A stretch of 64,000 bases of DNA from Achromobacter pestifer. Its GTDB lineage: Bacteria > Pseudomonadota > Gammaproteobacteria > Burkholderiales > Burkholderiaceae_B. Location: the NCBI RefSeq assembly GCF_013267355.1, contig NZ_CP053985.1, positions 744,001 through 808,000 of the forward strand, given 5' to 3'. Made by a program: the position numbers and the translations under genes. This document shows, in pieces, positions 36,883 through 45,647 of this stretch. Below the pieces are notes generated by a model. That model was not told the origin of the DNA. It did no database searches and saw only the letters and a program-made list of their open reading frames with translations. Within the stretch, counting starts at the first letter, position 1; each line of letters begins with the position of its first letter.

Positions 36883-37272
36883 GGGGCCGATCCGGATTCG
36901 ACGTGGGTCGCGAAACAACTCAGGGCATGCCGAGCACCAGTTCGCTCGTTAAACCACTGGAAACACTACAAACGCCAACGACGAGCGTTTCGCTCTCGCC
37001 GCTTAAGCGGTGAGCCGCTGCACTGATCTGTCCTTGGGTCAGGCGGAGGAAGGCAACTTCCTAGGGGGGTAACCCTCGAACCGCAGCAGCGACATTCACA
37101 AGGAATCGGTTTGAACTGGGGTCACACGGTTCAAATTTAAATTACGTGAATCGCTTTGGTCCGGCCTGTCGGTTGGCTAAGTCCAAGGTTAAAACTAAAT
37201 AAATCGACTACGCATGTAGAACTGATTGCAGAGGGCTTGCGGACGGGGGTTCAATTCCCCCCGGCTCCACCA
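36883..37272 (+). ncRNA. ssrA: transfer-messenger RNA (tmRNA)
   Basis: A 390-nt tmRNA that rescues stalled ribosomes with SmpB. The 5' end GGGGCCGATCCGGATTCGAC and the 3' end GGTTCAATTCCCCCCGGCTC then CACCA pair as the tRNA-like domain with an encoded CCA. The internal reading frame GCC AAC GAC GAG CGT TTC GCT CTC GCC GCT TAA (36974-37006) encodes ANDERFALAA, the tag form of Bordetella and relatives. Pseudoknot segments occur between. It is followed by a strong terminator. Confidence 0.97.
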
Positions 37273-37291
37273 AATACCGCAGACGCAAGAC

Positions 37292-37328
37292 AAAAACCGG
37301 TCCGACCTCAAGTCGGACCGGTTTTTTT
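37292..37328 (+). terminator. intrinsic terminator of ssrA (possibly bidirectional)
   Basis: CCGGTCCGAC (37297-37306) and GTCGGACCGG (37312-37321) form a 10-bp stem with a 5-nt loop, followed by seven Ts and preceded by five As, so it could also serve the convergent minus-strand catabolic operon. Confidence 0.95.
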
Positions 37329-37364
37329 AATACGGAAGGCTAGGCCGCAGAGCTTCCGCGGGAT

Positions 37365-37775
37365 TCAAGCCTCCAGCCTGAACTGCGGCAAAGCGATGTC
37401 GTCCGACACCCGCTCGAAACACACCCGCACCCGGCTTCCTATCCTGACCGCCTCGGGCGGACTATCGATGATGTTGGCCATCATGCGCACGCCTTCGTCC
37501 AGGTCGATCATGGCGACGACATAAGGCACTTTTTCGCTCAGGGCCGCGTTGCTCGCCCGTCGGTTGATGGTGTAGGTATAGACGGTTCCCTGGCCTGCGG
37601 ACTCGATCCATTCGATGCTGTCGGACAGGCAGGCGGTGCAGAATTCGCGCGGAAAGAACTGGCGCGCCTTGCAGCAGCCGCATTGCTGGATGACCAGGCG
37701 GCTTTCCTTCGCCGCATCCCAGTAGGGCTGGGTGATCCGGGTCGGTTGCGGCAGCGGGCGTTGGGCTAGGTCCAT
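37365..37775 (-). CDS. DUF35/OB-fold zinc-ribbon protein (acyl-CoA-associated)
   Basis: A 136-residue protein with the two-part DUF35 layout: an N-terminal rubredoxin-like zinc ribbon (CGCC, 10 residues, CTAC; about residues 32-49) and a C-terminal OB fold (about 50-135; GTVYTYTINRR, VPYVVAMIDLDEGVRMMANI). DUF35 proteins bind CoA esters and form complexes with thiolase-fold partners. In steroid degradation a DUF35 domain is needed by the Ltp2 retro-aldolase. The thiolase-like gene ends 2 bp upstream, so a complex between the two products is likely. Confidence 0.9.
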   Translation of the reverse strand: MDLAQRPLPQPTRITQPYWDAAKESRLVIQQCGCCKARQFFPREFCTACLSDSIEWIESAGQGTVYTYTINRRASNAALSEKVPYVVAMIDLDEGVRMMANIIDSPPEAVRIGSRVRVCFERVSDDIALPQFRLEA

Positions 37776-37777
37776 GG

Positions 37778-38935
37778 TCAGACTCCGAGTATCAGGGTGG
37801 TATTGCAGGAAAAAACCAGGCCGGGCGCATGCACCAAGGCCAGCTCGGCGCGGGGCAGCTGGCGCTCGCCGCATTCCTTGCGCAATTGATGCACGGCCTC
37901 GAGCAGCAGCAGCATGCCGAACTGGCCGGGGTGGTTGTAGGAAAGCCCCCCGCCCGAGGTATTGATGGGGAAGTCGCCCCCCGGCGCCAGGCGTCCGTCC
38001 GCCACGAAGGCGCCGCCCTCCCCGCGCTTGCAGAAACCCAGCTCCTCCAGCGACTGGATCACGCCGATGGTGAAGTGGTCGTAGATCTGCACCACGTCGA
38101 TGTCGGCGCGCGTGACGCCGGCCATCGCCAGCGCAGCGTCGGCGGTTTGCGCCACGTCGGTGTCCAGCCAGTCGGCGGTATTGAACGGCGTGTAGTGGTG
38201 CGAGAAGGATTCGGCGATGCCCATCACGTAGACCGGCGGCCGCTTGAGCTCGCGGGCGCGCGCCGCGGAGGTGATGATGACGGCGCCGCCGGCGTCGGTC
38301 ACCAGGCAGCAGTCGCGCTGGCGCAAGGGATCGGCAATCATCTTGGACGCCATGACTTCCTCGATCGAGGTGTCCTCGCGGCGGTAGGCCTTGGGGTTGA
38401 GCTGCGCCCACTTGCGCGCCGCCACCGCCACTTCGGCCAGGTCCTTGTGCGTGGTGCCGTAGCGCTGCATGTGCAGCTGCGCCACCATCGCGTAATAGCC
38501 TATGGGGCTCAGTTGCCCGTACGGCGTGATGAACTGTCCGCGCGGCATGCGCATGTCTTCGGGCGTGCCGCCCACCTTGCGCGTGCCGTCCGACAGCTGG
38601 GTACTGCCGTAAGCCACCAGCGCCACCTCGCACATGCCGGCCTCGATGGCGGCCATGGCGTGGCGGATGTGCATGACGCTGGACATGCCGCCCACGCTGG
38701 TCGAATCCACGTAGCGTGGCCGTATGCCCAGGTATTCCGCCAGGTGCAGGCCGGCGAACTTGTCGTCCACGTGCGCGAACACGCCGTCGACGTCCTTGAG
38801 CGTCAGCCCGGCATCGCGCAAGGCGCGGGCCGCTGCCTGTGCCTGCAGGTCCAGCGAGGTCATCCCGGGCACTTTCCCCAGGTCCGATTCGGCGGCGCCG
38901 ACGATGGCGACCGATTTCGAGAGATGCTTGCTCAT
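37778..38935 (-). CDS. thiolase-superfamily protein (SCP2-thiolase/Ltp2-like)
   Basis: A 385-residue thiolase-fold protein: AIVGAAESDLGKVPGMTSLD at the N-terminus, an AQAAARALRDAGLTLKDVDG helix, and GGDFPINTSGGGLSYNHPGQ near the C-terminus. The nucleophilic Cys region of true thiolases reads YVDSTSVGGMSS here (about residues 75-86), with Ser where Cys is expected. This pattern, with a DUF35 neighbour, resembles Ltp2-type aldolases that cleave beta-hydroxyacyl-CoA rather than thiolases. Retro-aldol activity is an inference. Confidence 0.85.
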   Translation of the reverse strand: MSKHLSKSVAIVGAAESDLGKVPGMTSLDLQAQAAARALRDAGLTLKDVDGVFAHVDDKFAGLHLAEYLGIRPRYVDSTSVGGMSSVMHIRHAMAAIEAGMCEVALVAYGSTQLSDGTRKVGGTPEDMRMPRGQFITPYGQLSPIGYYAMVAQLHMQRYGTTHKDLAEVAVAARKWAQLNPKAYRREDTSIEEVMASKMIADPLRQRDCCLVTDAGGAVIITSAARARELKRPPVYVMGIAESFSHHYTPFNTADWLDTDVAQTADAALAMAGVTRADIDVVQIYDHFTIGVIQSLEELGFCKRGEGGAFVADGRLAPGGDFPINTSGGGLSYNHPGQFGMLLLLEAVHQLRKECGERQLPRAELALVHAPGLVFSCNTTLILGV

Positions 38936-38971
38936 GTAGGGATCTGTTCCTGTCGAAGTCGAAGAGAGGGT

Positions 38972-40111
38972 TCAAAGCGTCCGGGCGATCAGCTCGCGCA
39001 TGACCTCCGAGGCGCCGCCGTAAATCCGGTTGGGCCGCACGTCGGTGTAGGCGCGGGCGATGGGGTATTCGCGCATGTAGCCGTAGCCGCCGTGGAACTG
39101 CAGCAGGTCGTCGATGGCGCTGGTGGCTTCGGAAGCCCACAGCTTGGCCATGGCCGCGCCGCCGGCGTCGAGCTCGCCGTCCAGGTACTGCTGCACGCAA
39201 CCGTCGACGAAGGCGCGGGTGGCGGCGGCCAGGGTCTTGATGTCGGCCAGCTTGAAGCGGATGTGCTGGTTGTCGATCAAGGCACGGTCGAAGGCGCGCC
39301 TGTCCTTGGTGTAGTCGACGGTCCATTGCAGCGCGCTCTCCAGCGCCATGGCGCAGCGCACCGCGATCATCAGGCGTTCGCGCACCAGTTCCTTCATCAG
39401 ATAGCCGAAGCCCTGCCCCGGCTCGCCCAGCATGTCCTGGTCCGGCACGAACATGTCCTGGAAAAAGAGTTCAGCCGTGTCCTGCGCCTTCTGCCCGATC
39501 TTGTCCAGGAGACGTCCGCGCGTGAATCCGGGCGTCGCGGTGTCGACCCAGAACAGGCTGATGCCGCGCGCGCCGGCGGCGGGATCGGTCTTGGCCACCA
39601 CCAGCACGCGGTCGGCATGGAAGCCGTTGGTGATGAAGGTCTTCTGGCCGTTGATGACGTAGCCGCCCTGCGCGCGGGCCGCCGCCGTGCGTATCGCCTT
39701 GACGTCGCTGCCCGCGCCTGGCTCGGTCATGGCGATGGACGCCACGATGTCGCCCTGGGCCATGCCAGGCAGGTCGCGCTGTTTCTGGCGCTCGGTGCCG
39801 AAGTTCAGCAGGTAGGGCGCGACGATGTCGGAATGGGTCGTGAAGCCCGTGACGCCGGTGGCCAGCGCGCGGGCGATTTCTTCCACCACGATGATGGTGT
39901 GCAGGAAGTCGCCGCCGCCCCCACCGTACTCCTCGGGCGTGCTGGGCAGCAGGATGCCGGCGGCGCCGGCCTTGCGCCACAGCTCGCGCGGCACCAGTCC
40001 TTCCTGTTCCCATTGGTAGTGGTGGGGCGTGATCTCTTGCGCAATGAAGCGCGCCACGGTGTCGCGGAACAGTTCGTGCTCCGCCGAGAAAAGCTTGCGC
40101 TGCCGGTTCAT
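38972..40111 (-). CDS. acyl-CoA dehydrogenase
   Basis: A 379-residue flavoprotein. It has the ACAD signature IAMTEPGAGSDVKAIRTAA, FITNGFHADRVLVVAKTD, the GYGYMREYPIARAYTDVR helix and a C-terminal YGGASEVMRELIART. The C-terminal position of the MCAD base (YEGT) is Gly here, while an ERL motif (VRERLMIA, about residue 243) matches the place used by isovaleryl- and long-chain-type dehydrogenases. It introduces a 2,3 double bond into an acyl-CoA and reduces ETF. It lies in the minus-strand operon before the thiolase gene. Confidence 0.92.
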   Translation of the reverse strand: MNRQRKLFSAEHELFRDTVARFIAQEITPHHYQWEQEGLVPRELWRKAGAAGILLPSTPEEYGGGGGDFLHTIIVVEEIARALATGVTGFTTHSDIVAPYLLNFGTERQKQRDLPGMAQGDIVASIAMTEPGAGSDVKAIRTAAARAQGGYVINGQKTFITNGFHADRVLVVAKTDPAAGARGISLFWVDTATPGFTRGRLLDKIGQKAQDTAELFFQDMFVPDQDMLGEPGQGFGYLMKELVRERLMIAVRCAMALESALQWTVDYTKDRRAFDRALIDNQHIRFKLADIKTLAAATRAFVDGCVQQYLDGELDAGGAAMAKLWASEATSAIDDLLQFHGGYGYMREYPIARAYTDVRPNRIYGGASEVMRELIARTL

Positions 40112-40141
40112 GCTGTCTCCTGATCTGTCATGGCGGGCCGC

Positions 40142-41671
40142 CTACGCTTGCGGCCAGTAGCGCTGTTTGACCAGGCGCTTGAGCAGCTTGCCGGTCTCGG
40201 TGCGCGGCATGTCGCTGGAAAAATCCACGCTCTTGGGGCACTTGATGGGCGAGATCCGGTCGCGGCAGTAGGCGATGAGCTGCTGCGCCAGGTCGGGGTT
40301 GGCGGCGGCGGGATCGCGCAGTTGCACCACCGCCTTGACCTCCTCGCCGAACTCCGCGTTCGGCACCCCGACCACCGCCACGTCGGCCACTGCGGGATGC
40401 GTGCTCAGCAGGTTCTCCGCTTCCTGGGGATAGATGTTGACGCCGCCCGACACGATCATGTTGGAGAGGCGGTCGGTCAGGTACAGATAGCCGTCCCGGT
40501 CCAGGTAGCCAATATCGCCATAGGTGGCCCAGCCGCGCGCGTTGTAGGCGCCACGCGTCTTGTCCGGATCCTTGTGGTATTCGAAGGAACCGCCGCCGGA
40601 AAAGTAGATGACCCCAGGTTGGCCCGGGGGCAATTCGTTCAGCCCGTCCTCGCTCATGATGTGCGCCTGGCCGAACTCCGGCCGGCCGACCGAGCCGCGG
40701 TGCGCCAGCCACTCGTCGGACCCCAGCGAGGTGCGCCCCACCAGTTCGGTGCCGCTGTAGTACTCGTACAGGATCGGCCCCCACCAAGCGATCATCGCCT
40801 CCTTGACGTCGGCCGGGCACGGCGCGGCCGCGTGCACCGCGTAGCGCAGCGTGGACAGGTCGTGCCGGGCGCGTTCTTCTGGCGGCAGGCGCAGCAGACG
40901 GATGAACATGGTGGGCACCCATTGCGAATGGGTAATGCCATAGGCCGCGATGGCCTCCAGCGCCGCGGCCACGTCGAATTTTTCCATCATGACGCAGCTG
41001 CCGCCCGCGCGCAGCGCCGCCATGTTCCAGCGCACCGGGGCCGCGTGATAGAACGGCGCCGTGGACAGATAAACCGTGTCGCGGTCGAACGCCTTCCAGG
41101 CGCTGCTGGGCGCGTCGCCGACGCGGAAGTAGCGGTTGGCCACCGACAGCGGGCGCTTGATGCCCTTGGGCAGGCCGGTAGTGCCGGATGAATACAGGAA
41201 GTCCGTGCCTTCCGGAGTTTCAGGCAGGGCCACGTCATCGGCGTAGCGGCCAGCCCAGGCCTCGTATTGGATCGCGCTTGCGTCCGCGCCGTCCATGCTG
41301 ACGCGCAGCACGCCGCGCGCATCCAGGCTGTCCGCATCCGTTTCGGCCTGGGTGTGGCCCGAATAGAACAGCACCCGCGCGTCGCAGTTTTCAATGATGT
41401 AGCGCGCCTCCTCGCGTTTGAGATGGCGGCTGATGGTGGTGTAGTACAGGCCGACGCGGTGCGCGGCCCACAACAGTTCGAAGAAGCGCGGGTGGTTCTC
41501 CAGGAACACCGCGACCACGTCGCCGGGCTGCAAGCCGGCGTCCAGCAGGGCCGCCGCGCATTTGCGGCTGCGCAGTTCCAACTCGCGCCAGGTCACCGTG
41601 GTGCCGGACGGAATCATGCGGTAGGCAATGCCATCGGGCATCTCCCGTGCATGGGCTTCAAGTACAGACAT
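40142..41671 (-). CDS. AMP-forming acyl-CoA synthetase (ANL superfamily)
   Basis: A 509-residue adenylating enzyme: the P-loop DFLYSSGTTGLPKGIKRPLS, the A5-type motif YEYYSGTELVG, the hinge GDIGYLDRDGYLYLTDR, and catalytic Lys in PRTETGKLLKRLVK near the C-terminus. It activates a free carboxylic acid with ATP and CoA. Position and length suggest the first enzymatic step for the acid taken up by the two Bug proteins of this operon. The acyl chain cannot be predicted. Confidence 0.93.
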   Translation of the reverse strand: MSVLEAHAREMPDGIAYRMIPSGTTVTWRELELRSRKCAAALLDAGLQPGDVVAVFLENHPRFFELLWAAHRVGLYYTTISRHLKREEARYIIENCDARVLFYSGHTQAETDADSLDARGVLRVSMDGADASAIQYEAWAGRYADDVALPETPEGTDFLYSSGTTGLPKGIKRPLSVANRYFRVGDAPSSAWKAFDRDTVYLSTAPFYHAAPVRWNMAALRAGGSCVMMEKFDVAAALEAIAAYGITHSQWVPTMFIRLLRLPPEERARHDLSTLRYAVHAAAPCPADVKEAMIAWWGPILYEYYSGTELVGRTSLGSDEWLAHRGSVGRPEFGQAHIMSEDGLNELPPGQPGVIYFSGGGSFEYHKDPDKTRGAYNARGWATYGDIGYLDRDGYLYLTDRLSNMIVSGGVNIYPQEAENLLSTHPAVADVAVVGVPNAEFGEEVKAVVQLRDPAAANPDLAQQLIAYCRDRISPIKCPKSVDFSSDMPRTETGKLLKRLVKQRYWPQA

Positions 41672-41690
41672 GGTTCACCTCTGGTTTATC

Positions 41691-42551
41691 TCAATGCGCC
41701 AGGCTGGCGGCGCCGTGGCTCAGCACCACCGTGCCGCGCTCGTGGGCCAGTGCGCGGAATTGCAGGCGGTCGCCGTCGCGCCAGATTTCCACGCGCAGCG
41801 TCTCGCCCGGAAAGAACGGCGCGGAAAAACGCGCGGCGATGCCGCCCAGGCGTTGCGGCGCCGCGGGCGCGCAGGCCTGCAGCAAGGCCCGCGCCGCCAT
41901 GCCGTAAGTGCACAAGCCATGCAGGATGGGCCGGTCGAAGCCGGCCTCGCGCGCCATGTGCGGCAGCGCGTGCACCGGATTGAGGTCGCCGTTCAGGCGA
42001 TAGAGCAATGCCTGCTGCGCCAATGTGGACAGCAGCACGATCTGATCGGGCTCGCGCTCCGGCGTGGCCGGCAGGGCCTCGGGTGGCTCGTCGCCCGGCC
42101 CGAAGCCGCCATCGGCGCGGCAGAACGAAACGTGCTCCACCGTGGCCAGCGGCGCACCGCTGCCGGCATCCGAAATGTCACGCACGGTCACCACCAGCGC
42201 GCCCTTGCTGGCGCCCTTGTCCACCACCCGCGTGACGCGGGTCTGGCTGCGCACCGCGCCGGCCGCGGCCAGCGGCGCATGGAAGGTCATGCGGTGTTCG
42301 CCGTGCAGGATCTTCAACCAGTCGATGCCGGTGGCGGGATCAGCCGCCCAGCCGTTGGGCGCGCCGATGGTGGCCAGGAAGGTCGGCACCACCGCTGTCC
42401 CTTCTTCATGCACGTAGCGCAGTTCGGTTTCATCGGCCGGATCGCTGCCGTAGCCCAGTCCCAGCGCATAGATCATGCAGTCGCGCGCGCTGTAGCGGTC
42501 GACGCGGTCCTCGAATTTCCAGTTGCGCAGATTTTGATAATCGATTGCCAT
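41691..42551 (-). CDS. enoyl-CoA hydratase 2 (MaoC double hot-dog)
   Basis: A 286-residue protein like the hydratase 2 domain of peroxisomal multifunctional enzyme type 2: an N-terminal non-catalytic hot-dog (RYSARDCMIYALGLGYGSDP, PTFLATIG) and a C-terminal catalytic hot-dog. The hydratase 2 motif YRLNGDLNPVHALPHMAREA then GFDRPILHGLCTYG carries the catalytic Asp and His. It hydrates trans-2-enoyl-CoA to the 3R alcohol. The substrates of such proteins include branched and steroid side-chain acyl-CoAs. Confidence 0.9.
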   Translation of the reverse strand: MAIDYQNLRNWKFEDRVDRYSARDCMIYALGLGYGSDPADETELRYVHEEGTAVVPTFLATIGAPNGWAADPATGIDWLKILHGEHRMTFHAPLAAAGAVRSQTRVTRVVDKGASKGALVVTVRDISDAGSGAPLATVEHVSFCRADGGFGPGDEPPEALPATPEREPDQIVLLSTLAQQALLYRLNGDLNPVHALPHMAREAGFDRPILHGLCTYGMAARALLQACAPAAPQRLGGIAARFSAPFFPGETLRVEIWRDGDRLQFRALAHERGTVVLSHGAASLAH

Positions 42552-42568
42552 GGATCATGCCTCCCTGT

Positions 42569-42599
42569 GCAAGCCGGCGGCGCCTGGCCGCCGGCTTGC
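42569..42599. repeat. perfect 13-bp inverted repeat between Bug and hydratase genes
   Basis: GCAAGCCGGCGGC (42569-42581) and GCCGCCGGCTTGC (42587-42599) enclose a 5-nt loop, 3 bp from the Bug gene stop. No T-tract follows on the minus strand. It resembles the hairpin after the antiporter gene at 7411-7450. Confidence 0.65.
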
Positions 42600-42602
42600 G
42601 GA

Positions 42603-43586
42603 TCATTCCGCCTTGATGCCGGCGGCCTTGATGATTTTTTCCCAACGGTCTTTTTCCGACCGGATGAAGCTGTCGAACTCGGCCGGCGTGCCGCCCAGCG
42701 GAATGCCGCCCTGCTGCGCCAGCTGCTTCTTCACTTCCTCATCGGCCAGGACTGCGTTGAGCTCCGTGTTCAAGCGCGCGACCACGGCCGGCGGCGTGCG
42801 CGCCGCGACCAGCACGCCCAACCAAGCGCCGACGTCCACATCGGGATAGCCTTGCTCGGCCAGCGTTGGCACGTCGGGCAGGATCTGGCTGCGCTCGCGG
42901 GTGGTGACCGCCAGCGCCCGCAACCTGCCGGCCTTGACCAGCGGCGCCACGGTGATGACGTTCTCGACCGTGAAGTCGACCTGGCCCGCGACCAGGTCGT
43001 TGGTCGCCGGCGCCGCGCCCTTGTAGGGCACGGTGACGGCGGTGAAGTCCAGGCGGTTCTTCAGCAGCTCGCCGCCCAGATGGCCGGACGTGCCGATCAT
43101 GGATACGGCCATGGACAAGCTGCCCTGCTTCTTGCGGGCATAGTCGCGGAACTCCGCCAGCGTCTTGACCGGCGCGTTGGCGTTGACCACCAGGGCGTTC
43201 GGCATGGTGATGATGCGGATCACCGGAGCGAAGTCGGACATCGCGTAGGGCAGCTTGCTGTACAGCGTGTAGTTGACCGCGTTGGGTCCGCTGCTGCCCA
43301 TGACCATCGTGTAGCCGTCGGGCTCGGCGCGCAGCAAGCCTTGCATGCCCAGGATGCCGGCCGCGCCTGCCATGTTTTCCACCACCACCGGCTGACCCAG
43401 CCTTTCGGACAGCTTCTTGCCTATCACCCGGCTGGTGATGTCCAGGATTCCGCCCGGCGAACTGGGCGCGATCAGGCGCAGAGGTTTGTTCGGATAGCCA
43501 TCGGCCGCGTGCGACATCGGCGCCAAGGTTACTGCGGTCATCAGGCCGGCCAGCACTGCCAGCGTGTATCGCCTGCGTGTGTTCAT
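42603..43586 (-). CDS. Bug/TctC-family periplasmic solute-binding protein
   Basis: A 327-residue exported protein (MNTRRRYTLAVLAGLMTAVT, cut near SHAAD). Mature motifs are GYPNKPLRLIAPSSPGGILD, GQPVVVENMAGAAGILGM and TAVTVPYKGAAPATNDLVAG. It is the second gene of the minus-strand operon, directly after another Bug gene; tandem, divergent Bug proteins may bind different acids. Confidence 0.92.
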   Translation of the reverse strand: MNTRRRYTLAVLAGLMTAVTLAPMSHAADGYPNKPLRLIAPSSPGGILDITSRVIGKKLSERLGQPVVVENMAGAAGILGMQGLLRAEPDGYTMVMGSSGPNAVNYTLYSKLPYAMSDFAPVIRIITMPNALVVNANAPVKTLAEFRDYARKKQGSLSMAVSMIGTSGHLGGELLKNRLDFTAVTVPYKGAAPATNDLVAGQVDFTVENVITVAPLVKAGRLRALAVTTRERSQILPDVPTLAEQGYPDVDVGAWLGVLVAARTPPAVVARLNTELNAVLADEEVKKQLAQQGGIPLGGTPAEFDSFIRSEKDRWEKIIKAAGIKAE

Positions 43587-43669
43587 GTATGTCTCCTGAT
43601 TGGTCTTGTGTCCCGCGGGCTTGTGGCGCCCGCTGTCTCGAATCCGGCGAGCGGACCCGCTGCCGCGCG

Positions 43670-44635
43670 TCAATCCACCTTCATGCCGGTGGCATCGACC
43701 ACGCCCTGCCACTTCTTCACTTCGCTCTTCAGAAAGGCCCGCGCCTCGTCCGGGCCACCAGTCAGGGGCCGGGCATAGATCCGGTCCATGAACTCCTGCA
43801 CATCGGGCTGCTTGTTGATGTCGGCCACGGCGTCGGCCAGCTTCTTCAGGACTGGCGCCGGCACCTTGGCGGGCGCCGCCATGAAGTACACCGCTTCCAC
43901 GTCGTAGCCCTTGAGGCCGGCTTCCTCGATGGTGGGCAGGTCGGGCATCGCCTTCATGCGCTCGCGCCCGGTCACGGCCAGCGCCTTCAGCTTCTTGGAC
44001 TGCACCAGCGGGATGGCGGTGGAGACGCTGCCGAACATCATGTCCACGGTGCCCGACATCAGGTCCACCTCCGCCGGCGACACGCCCTTGTAGGGCACGT
44101 GGGTCATGTCGACCCCGGCCATGACCTTGAACAGCTCGCCCGCCAGGTGGATGGACGAGCCCATGCCGGCCGAGGCGAAAGTCAGCTTGTTGCCGCCGGC
44201 CTTGGCCTTGCTGATCAGGTCGTCAACGCCCTGGATGCTGGAGCCGGGCGGCACCACCAGGATGTTGGGCGTGGACGCCACCATGCCGATGGGCATCAGG
44301 TCGCGCTCCCAGTCATAGGGGTTGCGCTTCATGGCGGCGTTGGCCGCCACATAGTTGGCCGCCATGGCGATGGTGTAGCCGTCGGGCGGCGCCTGCGTCA
44401 GCGCCTGGACCGCGATATTGCCGCCGGCGCCCGGGCGGTTTTCCACGATGAATGTCTGGTTGAAACGTTCGCCGAGCTTTTTGGCGTAGAGGCGGGCGAG
44501 CAGGTCGGTGGCACCGCCGGGCGCGAAGCCCACGTACACCCGCACCGGCTTGTCCGGATAAGTATCAGCCCCGCTGGCCGCGCCTGCGGCAGCCAGGCTC
44601 AGTACCGCGGCCAACAATCCCTTCAACATTGCCAT
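43670..44635 (-). CDS. Bug/TctC-family periplasmic solute-binding protein
   Basis: A 321-residue exported protein with an N-terminal signal (MAMLKGLLAAVLSLAAAGA) and mature start DTYPDKPVRVYVGFAPGGAT, followed by FIVENRPGAGGNIAVQA and MTHVPYKGVSPAEVDLMSG. GGAG lies 8 bases before the ATG at 44635. It is the promoter-proximal gene of the minus-strand catabolic operon, divergent from the dehydrogenase gene at 44864. Confidence 0.92.
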   Translation of the reverse strand: MAMLKGLLAAVLSLAAAGAASGADTYPDKPVRVYVGFAPGGATDLLARLYAKKLGERFNQTFIVENRPGAGGNIAVQALTQAPPDGYTIAMAANYVAANAAMKRNPYDWERDLMPIGMVASTPNILVVPPGSSIQGVDDLISKAKAGGNKLTFASAGMGSSIHLAGELFKVMAGVDMTHVPYKGVSPAEVDLMSGTVDMMFGSVSTAIPLVQSKKLKALAVTGRERMKAMPDLPTIEEAGLKGYDVEAVYFMAAPAKVPAPVLKKLADAVADINKQPDVQEFMDRIYARPLTGGPDEARAFLKSEVKKWQGVVDATGMKVD

Positions 44636-44686
44636 GAGTCGATCTCCTTCCATTTTTTTAGAGATATGGGAATGCCGGGCCAACTT

Positions 44687-44774
44687 ATTCCGACATGCCG
44701 AACAGTATAACGACGTGCCGATATTAATTGTCAAGATTTCCGGTGATGTGTATATTTGTTCGGAACCTCGGAAT
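44687..44774. promoter_or_regulatory. candidate operator array between the two catabolic operons
   Basis: In an unusually AT-rich spacer (44636-44863), ATTCCGACATGCCGAAC (44687-44703) and, on the other strand, ATTCCGAGGTTCCGAAC (44774-44758) match at 14 of 17 positions. A third, partial copy CGACGTGCCGA lies at 44711-44721. They are arranged around the middle of the spacer, where the promoters of both divergent operons must be. The IclR gene at 49515 is the obvious candidate regulator. Confidence 0.55.
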
Positions 44775-44863
44775 AAATTCAAATTTGCCAGGCGCACATC
44801 CCGGGATATCGGATTTCGGGCCCAGGACGCCGGGCACCCATCAGCTACAGAAGGGGAATGGAG

Positions 44864-45616
44864 ATGGACCTGCAACTCACCGGTAAAGTCGCTGTCATCA
44901 CGGGTTCCGGCCGCGGCATCGGCTATGCGTCGGCACTGGCCCTGGCGCAGGAAGGCGCCCGCATCGTCATTACCGACATCAACCCCGAATCGGTGGAACA
45001 GGCGGTCGGCGGCCTGAAGCAGGCCGGCCACGAGGCCATCGGCGCCGTACTCGACGTCTGCGATCCCGAGCAGGTCCAGACCATGGCCGAGCTGGCCGCG
45101 CACAAGTTCGGCGGCATCGACATCCTGGTCAACAACGCCGGCTTCACGCGCGACAAATACCTGCTCAAGATGCCGGTGGAGGACTGGGATTCGGTAGTCG
45201 ACACCATCCTGAAGGGCGCCTACTACTGCACCAAGGCCGCCCTGCCCTCGATGATGGAAAGGAAGTGGGGCCGCGTCATCAACATCGCCTCGCGCGCCCA
45301 CTGGGGCAACCCCGGCCAGACCAACTACTCGGCCGCCAAGGCCGGCCTGATCGGCTTCACCCGCGCGCTGGCGCTGGAGCAGGGCAAGTTCAACATCACC
45401 GCCAACGCCATCGCCCCGGGCCTGATCGAAACGCCGCTGGTGCGCGGCCTGTCCACCTACGAAACCCTGCGCGCCAACGCGCTGGCGCGCCAGCCGGTGC
45501 CGCGCCTGGGCGCGGTCGAGGATATCGCCAACGCCGTGGTGTTCCTGGCCTCGGGCCGGTCCTCCTTCATCACGGGCGAACTGCTGCACGTGACCGGCGG
45601 CCGCTACGCTTCGTAA
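44864..45616 (+). CDS. short-chain dehydrogenase/reductase (FabG-like)
   Basis: A 250-residue classical SDR: cofactor motif AVITGSGRGIGYASALALAQ, NNAG in ILVNNAGFTRDKYLLKM, and active-site residues in IASRAHWGNPGQTNYSAAKAG (Ser-Tyr-Lys). In this operon it probably oxidises a 3-hydroxyacyl-CoA. The Asp after the second strand (VITDI) favours NAD. The ATG at 44864 is preferred over 44858, which lies too close to the AAGGGG ribosome-binding site. First gene of the plus-strand operon. Confidence 0.92.
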   Translation: MDLQLTGKVAVITGSGRGIGYASALALAQEGARIVITDINPESVEQAVGGLKQAGHEAIGAVLDVCDPEQVQTMAELAAHKFGGIDILVNNAGFTRDKYLLKMPVEDWDSVVDTILKGAYYCTKAALPSMMERKWGRVINIASRAHWGNPGQTNYSAAKAGLIGFTRALALEQGKFNITANAIAPGLIETPLVRGLSTYETLRANALARQPVPRLGAVEDIANAVVFLASGRSSFITGELLHVTGGRYAS

Positions 45617-45647
45617 AGCGCCCCTCCCATCCGGAATCCGATCAGCC

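Noticed and set aside
36792..37013. Small open frame running into the tmRNA
   Set aside because: It overlaps ssrA and its promoter and ends in the tag region by chance.
37255..37272. tRNA-like 3' end
   Set aside because: It is the acceptor end of tmRNA, not a separate tRNA gene.
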